Shown here: in pieces, positions 8,061-17,983 of the stretch
How positions within the stretch are numbered: the stretch's first letter is position 1
Layout: every line of letters starts with the position of its first letter
Origin: Gemmatimonadota bacterium
GTDB taxonomy: Bacteria; Gemmatimonadota; Gemmatimonadetes; Longimicrobiales; Gaopeijiaceae
NCBI GenBank assembly: GCA_029879725.1
Contig: JAOUPR010000004.1
Span: forward strand, 18,838 to 82,837
DNA: 64,000 nucleotides
Direction of reading: 5' to 3'
Position numbers and translations under genes: made by a program
Notes under the pieces: model-generated
Told to the model about the DNA's origin: nothing
Seen by the model: the letters and a program-made list of their open reading frames with translations, nothing else
The model's database searches: none

Positions 8061-8630
8061 GTGAAGCCAATTGCCACCACACGCAGCGCAACGGGAATCC
8101 CCACCGGCCGTCTGGCCATCTGGTGGGTCCTGGCGTCCGAGGTCGTGATCTTCGGAGGTCTCCTGGCCTCCTACCTCATGCACCGTCTCGGGCACCCCGA
8201 GTGGGCGAACGCCGCTGCCAACACGAATACATGGATCGGAGCGTTCAACACGCTGGTCCTTCTCTCTTCCAGCTTCACCGCGGTGCTGGCGCACAACGCC
8301 GCCGAGATGGGTGACGGGAAGAAGGCGGCTCGCTATCTGGTGTTCACCATCGTGGGGGCCCTGATCTTCCTCCTGGTGAAGTCGTTCGAGTGGTACACCG
8401 AGATCCGCCACGGATATACCATCACCGCCAACGGATTCTGGAGCTTCTACTACACCGCGGCGGGACTCCACGCGGCGCACGTGATCGCCGGAGCCATCAT
8501 CATGGGGTTCATCGCCAAGGACGCGGCGAAGGGGAAGGAGCTCCAACGGGTGGAGCTCATCGGGATCTACTGGCACTTCGTCGACGTGGTCTGGATCTTC
8601 CTCTTCCCGCTCCTCTACATCGCCAAGTAG
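8061..8630 (+). CDS. coxC: Cytochrome c oxidase subunit III (first copy)
   Basis: A ~189-aa protein of five helices, the short form of heme-copper oxidase subunit III. The SEVVIFGGLLASY helix contains the conserved Glu near the start, and the C-terminus has the family signature YTAAGLHAAHVIAGA and YWHFVDVVWIFLFPLLY. The GTG at 8061 is favoured because GAGGG lies 8 nt before it; a TTG at 8046 that overlaps the coxA stop is the alternative. It is one of two subunit III-like genes in the operon. Confidence 0.92.
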   Translation: MKPIATTRSATGIPTGRLAIWWVLASEVVIFGGLLASYLMHRLGHPEWANAAANTNTWIGAFNTLVLLSSSFTAVLAHNAAEMGDGKKAARYLVFTIVGALIFLLVKSFEWYTEIRHGYTITANGFWSFYYTAAGLHAAHVIAGAIIMGFIAKDAAKGKELQRVELIGIYWHFVDVVWIFLFPLLYIAK

Positions 8631-8637
8631 GTGAAAC

Positions 8638-9351
8638 ATGGCCGGGCACGATCATACAGCTAAGTACAGGAAGATCTACTTCACGCTCCTCGCCCTCCTG
8701 GTGGTGAGCGTGGCGGGTCCGTTCCTCGAGATCTTCTGGGTTACGCTCATCACCGCCTTCGGGATCGCCCTGGTCAAGGCGAACATGGTGATCCAGAACT
8801 TCATGCATCTGCGTGAGGAACGACGCATCATGAAGTGGATGCTGGCGACTTCCGTCATCCTCATGTTCCTCTTCTTCGCCGGCGTCGCGCCCGACGTCAT
8901 GAAGCACCGGGGAACCAACTGGGTGAATGTGGCCGCCGAGGCCGCGGTCGAGCGCGGGATCCCGGCGCCGTACGCGGCCGAGGGCGAACACGGCGAAGCC
9001 GCCGCCGAGCATGAGCCGGCCGCCGAACACGAGGCGGTACCGGTGGAGGCCGCTCCCGCCGAGGTCGCGCAGGCCTTCGATCCGGCCGCGGTATATGCCA
9101 CGGCGTGCTCGCTCTGTCACGGCAGCGCGGGGATGGGTGACGGCCCCGGTGGGGCGGCCTTCGATCCCCCTCCGGCCGACTTCACCGATCCCGCCTTCTG
9201 GGCCGAGCGGACCGACGAGCTGGTCTTCACCGCCATCAAGGGTGGTGGTGGTGCGGTGGGCCGCTCTCCCCTGATGCCGCCATGGGGCGGGTCGTACAGT
9301 GACGACGAGATTCGCGCGCTGGTGGAGTACATCAAGGGATTCTCGCAGTAG
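8638..9351 (+). CDS. Cytochrome oxidase subunit IV fused to a C-terminal cytochrome c domain
   Basis: A 237-aa two-part protein. Residues ~1-90 form three helices typical of prokaryotic cytochrome oxidase subunit IV (HTAKYRKIYFTLLALLVVS, NFMHLREERR). A linker of ~45 residues rich in Ala, Glu, His and Pro follows. Residues ~148-237 are a class I cytochrome c: CSLCH at C157-H161 and the likely axial Met M213 in LMPPWGG. In caa3 oxidases the cytochrome c is carried by subunit II; here subunit II lacks it, so the fused domain on subunit IV may hand electrons to CuA. The fusion is a single uninterrupted frame. Seven nt after coxC. Confidence 0.88.
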   Translation: MAGHDHTAKYRKIYFTLLALLVVSVAGPFLEIFWVTLITAFGIALVKANMVIQNFMHLREERRIMKWMLATSVILMFLFFAGVAPDVMKHRGTNWVNVAAEAAVERGIPAPYAAEGEHGEAAAEHEPAAEHEAVPVEAAPAEVAQAFDPAAVYATACSLCHGSAGMGDGPGGAAFDPPPADFTDPAFWAERTDELVFTAIKGGGGAVGRSPLMPPWGGSYSDDEIRALVEYIKGFSQ

Positions 9352-9364
9352 GCAGGAGGTCACG

Positions 9365-9967
9365 GTGTCAACGGACGCCGCAGTGATGCAGTTCGAGGTC
9401 AGGCCCGAGCCCGGTCCCGGGAAGAAGCTTCTCCCGGACGGGGTGATGGGGATGGTGATCTTCGTGTTCACGGAGGTCATGCTCTTCGCGGGCCTGATTT
9501 CCGCACACACCATCGTCCGCTCCCGGGCCGCAGGAGAGATGTGGCCGCCGTACGGCCAGCCCCGGCTCCCTCTGGAGGAGACGGCCATCAACACCGCCGC
9601 CCTCCTCCTCAGCGCCGTGGTGATCTTCTTCGCTCAGCGGGCCTTCCGACGTGGCGTGGGATCGGCCCGCTGGACGTTCCTGGCCAGCATCGTCCTGGGG
9701 ATCTTCTTCGTGGCCTCCCAGGGGATGGAGTGGGCCGCGCTCCTGGGCGAGGGCCTCACGATGCAGTCGAGCGCGTACGGCGGGTTCTTCTATCTCATCG
9801 TGGGCACCCACGCCCTCCATGCGGTGGCGGCCATGCTGGGGATGGTCTGGGCCTGGCTCCGGATGTCGAAGGGGACCCTGACCCAGTCACAGTTCAGCAC
9901 CGTCCAGGTATTCTGGTACTTCGTGGTGCTGGTATGGCCGGTGCTCTACTGGAAGGTCTACCTGTGA
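9365..9967 (+). CDS. Cytochrome c oxidase subunit III-like protein (second copy)
   Basis: A 200-aa membrane protein of the heme-copper oxidase subunit III family, about five helices. Signature stretches are MVIFVFTEVMLFAGLISAH (with the conserved Glu), GGFFYLIVGTHALHAVAAM and VQVFWYFVVLVWPVLYWKVYL. The GTG at 9365 is chosen since a near-perfect AGGAGGT lies at 9354-9360, 4 nt before it. It differs substantially from the copy at 8061 (different loop lengths, different helix II), so this is an old divergence and not a recent duplication. Confidence 0.88.
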   Translation: MSTDAAVMQFEVRPEPGPGKKLLPDGVMGMVIFVFTEVMLFAGLISAHTIVRSRAAGEMWPPYGQPRLPLEETAINTAALLLSAVVIFFAQRAFRRGVGSARWTFLASIVLGIFFVASQGMEWAALLGEGLTMQSSAYGGFFYLIVGTHALHAVAAMLGMVWAWLRMSKGTLTQSQFSTVQVFWYFVVLVWPVLYWKVYL

Positions 9968-10215
9968 GGCGGGGCGTGTGGGTCGTGGCGCTGGCGCTGG
10001 TGGCGCTGGCGCTCCTCCCCGAGCCCGGGTTCGCGTGTCCGGTGTGCTTCGATCCCAACGACGAGCACCGGCAGGCCTTTCTCGCCACCGCGATCTTCAT
10101 GACCGTACTGCCTCTGGGGATGGTGGGCGGCGTGGGGATATGGTTGCGAAAGAGGCTTCGCAGACTCGATGACGAGGAAGCTCCTCCCGAGCCTCCTGCG
10201 AACGACCCTTCCTGA
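9964..10215 (+). CDS. Small exported CPVC membrane protein
   Basis: An 83-aa protein whose GTG overlaps the TGA of the second subunit III gene (GTGA). It has a cleavable-looking signal sequence (~1-24, VVALALVALALLPEPGFA), immediately followed by CPVC, a short polar stretch (FDPNDEHRQAF), a second helix (~42-61) and a basic then acidic tail (RKRLRRLDDEEAPPE). The CxxC just outside the membrane suggests metal or thiol chemistry, perhaps in oxidase copper or heme handling; that is inference from location only. No family recognised. Confidence 0.7.
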   Translation: MRRGVWVVALALVALALLPEPGFACPVCFDPNDEHRQAFLATAIFMTVLPLGMVGGVGIWLRKRLRRLDDEEAPPEPPANDPS

Positions 10216-10230
10216 GGCTCCGACCTCGCC

Positions 10231-10959
10231 GTGTGCCCCGCTCCGCCGCGCGAACCTCAGGGTGGTGACGAGGAAGGGGCACACCTCGCCCGCACCCGCA
10301 GTCCCCGCCTGACCTCTTCCCGGGGCGACGTCCAGGAGAGCAGCCTCCGGCTGGTGGCCGCGTTGTGGGCGCTCACCGGTGCGGCCCTGGGCGTGTTGGT
10401 GGGGGTGGCCGCCATGGAGATGTGGGGGTGGTCCTCGTGGATCCTGTGGGTGGCGCCTCCGGCGGGGTGGGCCTTCGTCTATGGAGTGGCGTTGTTCATC
10501 ACCGACTCCGCCGGCTCCGCGGGAAGCCTGCTCTACGCGCCCTCGGGACAGACCACGCCCCGGAAGCGGGAACACTCGCAGGCGGAGTCGCTGGTGGTGC
10601 GCGGCCGGTACATGGAGGCCATCGACGCCCTGGAGGTCGCGTTGGAGGAGGACCCCCGGGACACGGGGATCCATTTCCGCATCGCGCGGATCTATCGCGA
10701 CCACCTGGGCCGCCCCGAAGATGCCGCGCGTTGGTTCCGTCGCGTCCGGAGCGAGGGGCACCTGACAGCGGCCGAGGATCTCGCGGCGCTGCGGGAGTAC
10801 GCCGAACTGTGCATCCTGAAGCTCGCCGATCCCGGCCGGGTCGCCGCCGACCTGGCCCGGGCAGCCGAATCCCTGCAGGGCACGCCCGGCGGTGAATGGG
10901 CGGCGCGGGAGCTGGCACACGTGAAGCGGCTGCTCCACGGTGGAGAAGGAGACGGGTAG
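10231..10959 (+). CDS. Membrane protein with TPR-like C-terminal region
   Basis: A ~242-aa protein. After a polar N-terminus come two hydrophobic helices (~42-64 and ~68-90). Residues ~115-240 are helical and fit tetratricopeptide-like repeats (QAESLVVRGRYMEAIDALEVALEEDPRDTGIHF is a clear TPR unit, residues ~117-150). It sits 15 nt after the CPVC gene and closes the oxidase operon, so an assembly or scaffolding role is possible but unproven. The start codon (GTG) is uncertain because the first 35 residues are low in predicted structure. Convergent with the VWA gene. Confidence 0.7.
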   Translation: MCPAPPREPQGGDEEGAHLARTRSPRLTSSRGDVQESSLRLVAALWALTGAALGVLVGVAAMEMWGWSSWILWVAPPAGWAFVYGVALFITDSAGSAGSLLYAPSGQTTPRKREHSQAESLVVRGRYMEAIDALEVALEEDPRDTGIHFRIARIYRDHLGRPEDAARWFRRVRSEGHLTAAEDLAALREYAELCILKLADPGRVAADLARAAESLQGTPGGEWAARELAHVKRLLHGGEGDG

Positions 10960-10995
10960 CGTGGCGGGTCGGAGGTGCACGACCCACCGGGAGGG

Positions 10996-12288
10996 TCAGC
11001 CCACGCTCTTCCGGGTCCGCTTCATGAAGTCCATCATGATGTACTGGCCCAGCGTCATGGTGTTGGTGAAGTAGGCCTTTCCACGGGAGATCTCGGCCAC
11101 CTTCTGCACGAACTGCACCAGATAGGGGTCGCGGGCGAGCATGAAGGTGTTGATGAGGATCCCCGCCTTCCGGCATGCCGCCACCTCCTGGAACGTACGC
11201 TGGAGGATGCGCGCGTCGAGGCCGCCCGAATTCGTGTAGACGCGTCCGTCGGGGAGCGTGATGGCGCTGGGCTTTCCGTCCGTGATCATGATGATCTGCC
11301 GCATGTCCTGCTTCTGCGAGGCCAGGATGCGGCGCGCCACTTCCAGCCCTTCCGCGGTGTTGGTGTGGAAGGGGCCCACCTGGGCCTTGGTGAGCTGGGA
11401 CAGCGGGATCTCCTCGGCCCGGTCGCCGAAGGTGACCACCCTGAGGGTGTCTCCGGGAAACTGGGTGCGCAGGAGGTGGGACAGAGCCAGTGCCACGCGC
11501 TTCGCCGGTGCGAAACGGTCTTCGCCGTAGAGCACCATGCTGTGGGAGACGTCCAGCATGAGCACCGTGGCGCACGAAGACCGATACTCGGCCTGGTGCA
11601 CCATGAGGTCGCGGTAGTCCAGATTCAGCGGCACCTGGAGTCCCTCCCGCTCGATGGCCTTCTTGAGGGTGGCGGGGATGTCCAGATTCATGGTGTCGCC
11701 GAACTCGTACGGCTTCGACGCGGCCTCGGCCTCCACGCCGGTGGCCAGGTGGGGAGTGTCGTGAGACCCGAAGCTGGACTTGCCGATGGCGGCCAGGAGG
11801 TCCTTCAGCGCCCGGTATCCCAGGAAGTCCATCCCCTTCTGGGTCAGGTTGAACTGGACCTGCTGGGCGGCCTCGCGGGCCTCGTCGACGTTCCCCTCGC
11901 CGGTCACGTCGTAGGTGGCGCCGGGCACCTGGGGATTTCCCGTCTCGAGGTTGATGTACCCCTCGTCCACCATCCTCTGGATGAGGTCATCGAGGAGCTC
12001 CGCGATCCGGCGTTGGACCTCTTCGTCTCCGGCGCCCTCCCCGCGGAACTCCGCGAGCATCTCCTCCGTGAGCTGGTCGCTTTCGATGAGGGCGCGGAGC
12101 AGGGCGTTCTTCAGCGAGTCCACGGAGCTCACGTCGTCCACTCCGGACCACCCCCAGAAGGGGTGGAAGTTGGGCCCGCCGGCGAAGCCACCGTCCATGA
12201 GGAAGTCGGACAGGTGCTCCAGGAGCGACTCCAGGTTCAGTGCGTCGAGCCACCGGCCCTTGTACTTCGAATAGGTGGTGAAGCGCAT
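10996..12288 (-). CDS. VWA domain-containing protein
   Basis: A 430-aa protein. The C-terminal ~200 residues are a von Willebrand factor A domain: the metal-ion-dependent adhesion site starts with DVSHSM, and the later IIMITDGKPSAI and GILINTFMLARDP strands match the fold. The N-terminal half is helical and acidic (LLRALIESDQLTEEMLAEF). Such soluble VWA proteins normally work with a ChlI/MoxR-like AAA+ ATPase; a matching ATPase is encoded 4 kb away at 16375-17838 on the same strand. No signal peptide, so cytoplasmic. Confidence 0.85.
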   Translation of the reverse strand: MRFTTYSKYKGRWLDALNLESLLEHLSDFLMDGGFAGGPNFHPFWGWSGVDDVSSVDSLKNALLRALIESDQLTEEMLAEFRGEGAGDEEVQRRIAELLDDLIQRMVDEGYINLETGNPQVPGATYDVTGEGNVDEAREAAQQVQFNLTQKGMDFLGYRALKDLLAAIGKSSFGSHDTPHLATGVEAEAASKPYEFGDTMNLDIPATLKKAIEREGLQVPLNLDYRDLMVHQAEYRSSCATVLMLDVSHSMVLYGEDRFAPAKRVALALSHLLRTQFPGDTLRVVTFGDRAEEIPLSQLTKAQVGPFHTNTAEGLEVARRILASQKQDMRQIIMITDGKPSAITLPDGRVYTNSGGLDARILQRTFQEVAACRKAGILINTFMLARDPYLVQFVQKVAEISRGKAYFTNTMTLGQYIMMDFMKRTRKSVG

Positions 12289-12323
12289 GAAGCAATTCCG
12301 GTGAAGGGGGGTAGCCTCCCGCC

Positions 12324-13466
12324 ATGGCCGACCCGACGCTGTCCCGACTCGATCCCGGCGACCTGCCCCCGAAGGTACTGGCGACGCTACGAGAATCTCT
12401 GCTCGCGCACTATGATCGCAGCGCGCGAGACCTTCCGTGGCGTCGCCTCACCGACCCGTACCCCGTCTGGGTATCGGAGGTGATGCTACAGCAGACCCGC
12501 GTCGAGACGGTAACCGACTACTACCGGCGATGGATGGCGCGGTTCCCGGACGTCGAGACGCTGGCCGACGCGGAGCTCGATGAAGTCCTCCTCCAGTGGC
12601 AGGGGTTGGGATACTACACCCGCGCCCGGAATCTCCACGGCGCGGCCCGGGTGATCCGGGAGCGGTTCGGTGGCGAGGTGCCCGGCACGGTGGACGAGCT
12701 CAGGTCCCTCCCGGGCGTGGGGGAGTACACGGCCGGAGCGGTGGCCAGCATCGCCTTCGGGCTCCCCGTGCCCGTGGTGGACGGGAACGTGAACCGGGTC
12801 CTGTGCCGCCTCGTGGACGTTCCCCGACTCACCCCGGCGAGGGCGCGGTCGTTGGCGAAGACCCTGGTCCACCAGGACCGTCCCGGAGACTGGAACCAGG
12901 CGGTGATGGAGTTGGGCGCCACCGTCTGCACGCCGCGGAGCCCCTCGTGCGACGTGTGTCCGGTGGCGTCGTGGTGCGGCGCCCGGGCGAGCGGGCGGCA
13001 GGGTGAGCATCCCGCTCCGGCCCGCCGTGCCAGGGTGGAGCCGCGCCTGTACGCGGTGATGGTCGCGGCCGACGCGGCGGGAAGCCTCCTCGTTCGGCGC
13101 CAGGACGACCCCGGGCTCCTCCAGGGTCTCTGGGCCTTTCCGGCCGTGGAGGTGGCCCACGCGTCCATCGTCGAGGAGAGCGCGGAGTGCCTGGCGGACC
13201 GGTGGGCCGAACCGGGAGTGTTCGTCCGTCGATCACGGCGTGCCCTCCGCCTTCCCCCGGTGCGACACCGTTTCACCCACATCGACGCCACCTACCACCC
13301 CGTCCTCGTCGAGGTGAGCCGGCCTTCCGGCCAGGATGCGAGGGGGGAGGACGTGCGCTGGATCGACCCGTGCGGTCCGGTGGGAGTAGCCATTCCGGTG
13401 GCGCAGCAGAAGATTGTGGCGGCGGCGCGCGCCGTCCTGGACGAACCCGACCCCCGAGAGGCGTGA
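12324..13466 (+). CDS. mutY: A/G-specific adenine glycosylase
   Basis: A 380-aa base-excision repair enzyme that removes adenine mispaired with 8-oxoguanine. Visible features in order: LQQTRVETV with catalytic E61; the helix-hairpin-helix LPGVGEYTAGAV; catalytic D153 in VVDGNVNRV; the [4Fe-4S] ligands C202, C209, C212 and C218 in exact C-x6-C-x2-C-x5-C spacing; and a C-terminal Nudix-like domain (~240-375) that reads the 8-oxoG. Divergent from the VWA gene, with only 35 nt between. Confidence 0.97.
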   Translation: MADPTLSRLDPGDLPPKVLATLRESLLAHYDRSARDLPWRRLTDPYPVWVSEVMLQQTRVETVTDYYRRWMARFPDVETLADAELDEVLLQWQGLGYYTRARNLHGAARVIRERFGGEVPGTVDELRSLPGVGEYTAGAVASIAFGLPVPVVDGNVNRVLCRLVDVPRLTPARARSLAKTLVHQDRPGDWNQAVMELGATVCTPRSPSCDVCPVASWCGARASGRQGEHPAPARRARVEPRLYAVMVAADAAGSLLVRRQDDPGLLQGLWAFPAVEVAHASIVEESAECLADRWAEPGVFVRRSRRALRLPPVRHRFTHIDATYHPVLVEVSRPSGQDARGEDVRWIDPCGPVGVAIPVAQQKIVAAARAVLDEPDPREA

Positions 13467-13471
13467 GCCCA

Positions 13472-14170
13472 ATGCGGATTGCCGACATGACGTGGATGCA
13501 GGTGGAGGAGTACCTGCTTGACGACGACCGATGCGTACTCCCCCTGGGGAGCACCGAGCAGCATGCCTATCTGAGCCTGGCGGTGGACGCCATCCTGGCC
13601 GAGAAGGTGGCCGGGGACGCCGCTGGGCCGGAGGGCGTCCCCGTGTTTCCGGTGCTCGCCTACGGCCTCACGCCCTACTTCATGGCGTATCCGGGGACGG
13701 TGACGATCAGCCCGGACACGTACGCGAGCCTCCTCGGAGACATCCTGGACAGCCTTCACGCCCACGGGTTCCGGAAGATCCTCATCGTGAACGGCCATGG
13801 CGGAAACGCCCAGGCCCGCCCCGCCGCGGAGTCGTGGAGCGACGCCCACCCCGGCACGAGCCTGCGCTGGCACGATTGGTGGAAGGCGCCCCGCACCATG
13901 GCGGCGGTACGGGAGATCGATGAGGATGCCTCCCACGCCTCCTGGATGGAGGGCTTCCCCTGGACCCGGGTGGAGACGGCGCGCCCCCCGGAGGGCCACA
14001 AGCCGGCGGTGGACCTCTCGGGCCGCGAGGACATGACGCCCGCCCGCTTCCGCGAGCGGCTGGGGGATGGATCGTTCGGCGGGTTCTACGAACGACCCGA
14101 CGAGGATCTCCACCGCATCTGGGCGATCGCGGTGGAGGAGACCCGGGCCCTCCTGTCGGGAGGTTGGTGA
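13472..14170 (+). CDS. Creatininase family protein
   Basis: A 232-aa metal-dependent amidohydrolase of the creatininase/MftE family. The metal-binding signature is visible as LPLGSTEQHAYLSLAVDAIL (Glu, His and Asp ligands), and NGHGGNAQ provides the second conserved loop; YGLTPYFMAYPGTVTIS is the family's substrate-side segment. The substrate is unknown; no mycofactocin peptide gene is nearby. The ATG at 13472 follows the mutY stop by 5 nt. Its stop overlaps the next gene region, so the two are probably co-transcribed with mutY. Confidence 0.9.
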   Translation: MRIADMTWMQVEEYLLDDDRCVLPLGSTEQHAYLSLAVDAILAEKVAGDAAGPEGVPVFPVLAYGLTPYFMAYPGTVTISPDTYASLLGDILDSLHAHGFRKILIVNGHGGNAQARPAAESWSDAHPGTSLRWHDWWKAPRTMAAVREIDEDASHASWMEGFPWTRVETARPPEGHKPAVDLSGREDMTPARFRERLGDGSFGGFYERPDEDLHRIWAIAVEETRALLSGGW

Positions 14171-14172
14171 AC

Positions 14173-14931
14173 GTGAACGTGACCTTCGAAGGACGCACGG
14201 TCCTGGTGACCGGCGCGGGCCACGGATTCGGGCGCGCGATCGCGGGAGCCTTCGCGTTGCGCGGCGCCGACGTGCACGTGTGTGACGTCAATGCCGCGGG
14301 GCTGGAGGAAACCGCCGCGCTGGTGGGCGATCGATGCCACGCGTCGCTGGTGGACGTGACCGACCGGGCGGCGGTACACGACTGGACCGCCGGCGCTCTC
14401 GACGCGACGGGACGGATCGACGTCCTCGTGAACAACGCGGGCGGGGTGCTCGGGCAGGTGGGGCGCCCCCTCGAGGAGGTGTCCGAAGCGGAGTGGGAGG
14501 GAGTCGTGGCGGTGAACATGACCGGCGCGTTCTGGTGCGCCCAGGCGGTGGCGCCGCCCATGAAGGCGGCCGGGTACGGGAGGATCGTGAACATCTCCAG
14601 CGGAGCCGGCCTGGGCGTGAGTCTCACGGGGATCCAGGCATACGCTTCGGCGAAGGCCGGTCAGATCGGCCTCACCAGGCAGCTGGCCCACGAACTGGGC
14701 CCCTTCGGCATCACCGTGAACAACGTGGCCCCCGGGTTCGTCCGCTCCAACCCCACCACCGAACGGCAGTGGGAGTCGTACGGCGCAGAAGGGCAGCGCC
14801 GCCTACTCGACCGGATCTCCATGCGTCGCCTGGGGACTCCCGCGGACATCGCCCACGCCGTCCTCTTTCTGGCATCGGACTACGCCGGCTGGATCACCGG
14901 TCAGGTTCTCCCCGTGGACGGGGGGAAGTAG
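14173..14931 (+). CDS. SDR family oxidoreductase
   Basis: A ~252-aa classical short-chain dehydrogenase/reductase. The NAD(P) motif is TGAGHGFGRAI; NNAG follows in VLVNNAGG; the catalytic Ser-Tyr-Lys are in IVNISSGAG and YASAKAG; and PGFVRSN plus VDGG near the C-terminus complete the family pattern. The substrate is unknown. GGGAGGT at 14158-14164 best positions the GTG at 14173; GTGs at 14167 (overlapping the previous stop) and 14179 are alternatives. It ends 4 nt from the convergent creD. Confidence 0.9.
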   Translation: MNVTFEGRTVLVTGAGHGFGRAIAGAFALRGADVHVCDVNAAGLEETAALVGDRCHASLVDVTDRAAVHDWTAGALDATGRIDVLVNNAGGVLGQVGRPLEEVSEAEWEGVVAVNMTGAFWCAQAVAPPMKAAGYGRIVNISSGAGLGVSLTGIQAYASAKAGQIGLTRQLAHELGPFGITVNNVAPGFVRSNPTTERQWESYGAEGQRRLLDRISMRRLGTPADIAHAVLFLASDYAGWITGQVLPVDGGK

Positions 14932-14935
14932 CCCC

Positions 14936-16276
14936 TCACTCCGACAGGGCGTACCAGTCCACCTTGCGGGTGAGGTACATGGTGGCGGCCAGCGCGGCGA
15001 AGAGTCCCAGCGACCCCGCCAGAAGGGCGTAGTCCTGTGCCTGGAGCAAGACGAAGAGGTAGCTGTAGAGGAGCGTCACGATCCCGCCCATGATGGCGCC
15101 CCGCCGGGGGGACCCCAGCACCGAGCGCATGTACCCCACCACGAGGCCCACGATGGCCATGGTGGCCAGCAGGTAGGCCGCGGTGAACCCGAGGTGCTCC
15201 GCCAGCGAGAGCTCCAGGAGATAGAAGATGCACATCGCGGCGCCCACGAGGAGGTACTGCACGGGGTGCACGCGTAGTCCGGCCAGCACCTCGAAGAGCC
15301 AGATGGAGACGAAGGTGAGCACCAGGAAGAGGAACTGGTACTTCACGCTGCGGTGCGACATCCGGTAGTGGTCCACGGGTGCCAGGAGGCGCACACCGAA
15401 GGCCGACGCCGAGATGGTGGCGTCGGGAACGCCCTGGGCGCTGGACCATTGTTGGGGATAGTTCCGTCCCAGGAACGGGACGTTCCAGAGGGCGGTGAAC
15501 CCTTCCGCGGTGACCTCCCGCTCTTCGGGGAGCCACGTTCCCTCGAAGCTGGGGTCCGGCCAGTCACCTTCCAGGGTGACCCTCGTCTCGCTCCCGAAGG
15601 GCACCACGAAGACGCCTCCCGTGCCGTTCACCGAAACCGAGAGGTCGAACGCGACCTCGTCGGTGCGCGCGGCGCGACCGAGGGGGGCGTGGATCCCCTC
15701 ACCGCTTCCCGGCCACCCCATTCCCGGAAGGAAGTCCACCGTGTGGCCGTTCCACTGCACGCTCACCTGCCGGGGGATCGCATCCGCGTCGGAGATCCCC
15801 ATGGCCAGGACGGCGCGATCCCACATGATGGATCCGGGATCGATGTCCAGCGCCGCCACGTCCGGGCGTCTGAACACACCCTGGAAGTGGAGGTGCGTGC
15901 GAAACACCGGCACCTGGAAGATCCCGCGGTAGCGGGCCTCGCTGACCAGCGTGCCCGTCACGCCCAGCGTGTCGGCGAGGACGTGGATGTAGTGTATGGT
16001 GCTCTCCGTCCGGACCCTGCCGTCGCCGTGGGTGACCTCCTGCGTGGTCACGTAGGGGACCACCAGCCGGGGGCCCACGACGCGCTGCTCGTCGCCCCAG
16101 CTCTCCGCGATGGCCCGTGCCGCCTGGTCCCGGTTCCCTTCCCGCTCGCGGATGGTCGTCCGGATCATGGAGATGGGGATCTGGAGGAGGAGGATCAGGA
16201 AAGCGATGGCGGAGACGCGGAACAGCTGTGAGTGCTGCAGCGACCGTATCGTTGAGGAGGGAGAGGTCTCGCTCAT
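14936..16276 (-). CDS. creD: Cell envelope integrity protein CreD
   Basis: A 446-aa inner-membrane protein of the CreD family. One N-terminal helix (~20-40), a large periplasmic domain (~45-310) with the family segments GPRLVVPY and RYRGIFQVPVF, then five to six helices at the C-terminus beginning with SVKYQFLFLVLTFVSIWLFE. CreD is associated with envelope stress and colicin tolerance in enterobacteria, but the molecular function is not established. No CreBC two-component pair is nearby. It follows the ATPase gene by ~100 nt on the same strand. Confidence 0.92.
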   Translation of the reverse strand: MSETSPSSTIRSLQHSQLFRVSAIAFLILLLQIPISMIRTTIREREGNRDQAARAIAESWGDEQRVVGPRLVVPYVTTQEVTHGDGRVRTESTIHYIHVLADTLGVTGTLVSEARYRGIFQVPVFRTHLHFQGVFRRPDVAALDIDPGSIMWDRAVLAMGISDADAIPRQVSVQWNGHTVDFLPGMGWPGSGEGIHAPLGRAARTDEVAFDLSVSVNGTGGVFVVPFGSETRVTLEGDWPDPSFEGTWLPEEREVTAEGFTALWNVPFLGRNYPQQWSSAQGVPDATISASAFGVRLLAPVDHYRMSHRSVKYQFLFLVLTFVSIWLFEVLAGLRVHPVQYLLVGAAMCIFYLLELSLAEHLGFTAAYLLATMAIVGLVVGYMRSVLGSPRRGAIMGGIVTLLYSYLFVLLQAQDYALLAGSLGLFAALAATMYLTRKVDWYALSE

Positions 16277-16374
16277 GAAGTTGCCCGGTGGTGGGAAGTG
16301 AAACGTGCGGCGTGTTCACTCCCTCCCGGTCCGCAAATTCCGCGCCAGACGCGAAATCCCGGTGTGCGGCGGGC

Positions 16375-17838
<1,464 letters not shown>

Positions 17839-17983
17839 GGACATCACTCCTCATCGACGGACGGAGGGGGCGGAACCGTGCGCCCGCCGCCCGGATTTGC
17901 TACCGTTCCTGTCTGGAAACCACGCATACCCGACGAGGGCGCCCGGGGGTCCGGGGGTCTTCGACTTCTCAGAACCGATCTCC

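Noticed and set aside
6283..8091. 602-codon minus-strand frame over coxA
   Set aside because: Extremely rich in His/Glu/Arg/Asp, the reverse-complement signature of hydrophobic membrane codons.
10961..10988. Imperfect hairpin between the TPR and VWA genes
   Set aside because: The stem (GGCGGGTC with GACCCACC) has a mismatch and no U-run; too weak to call a terminator.
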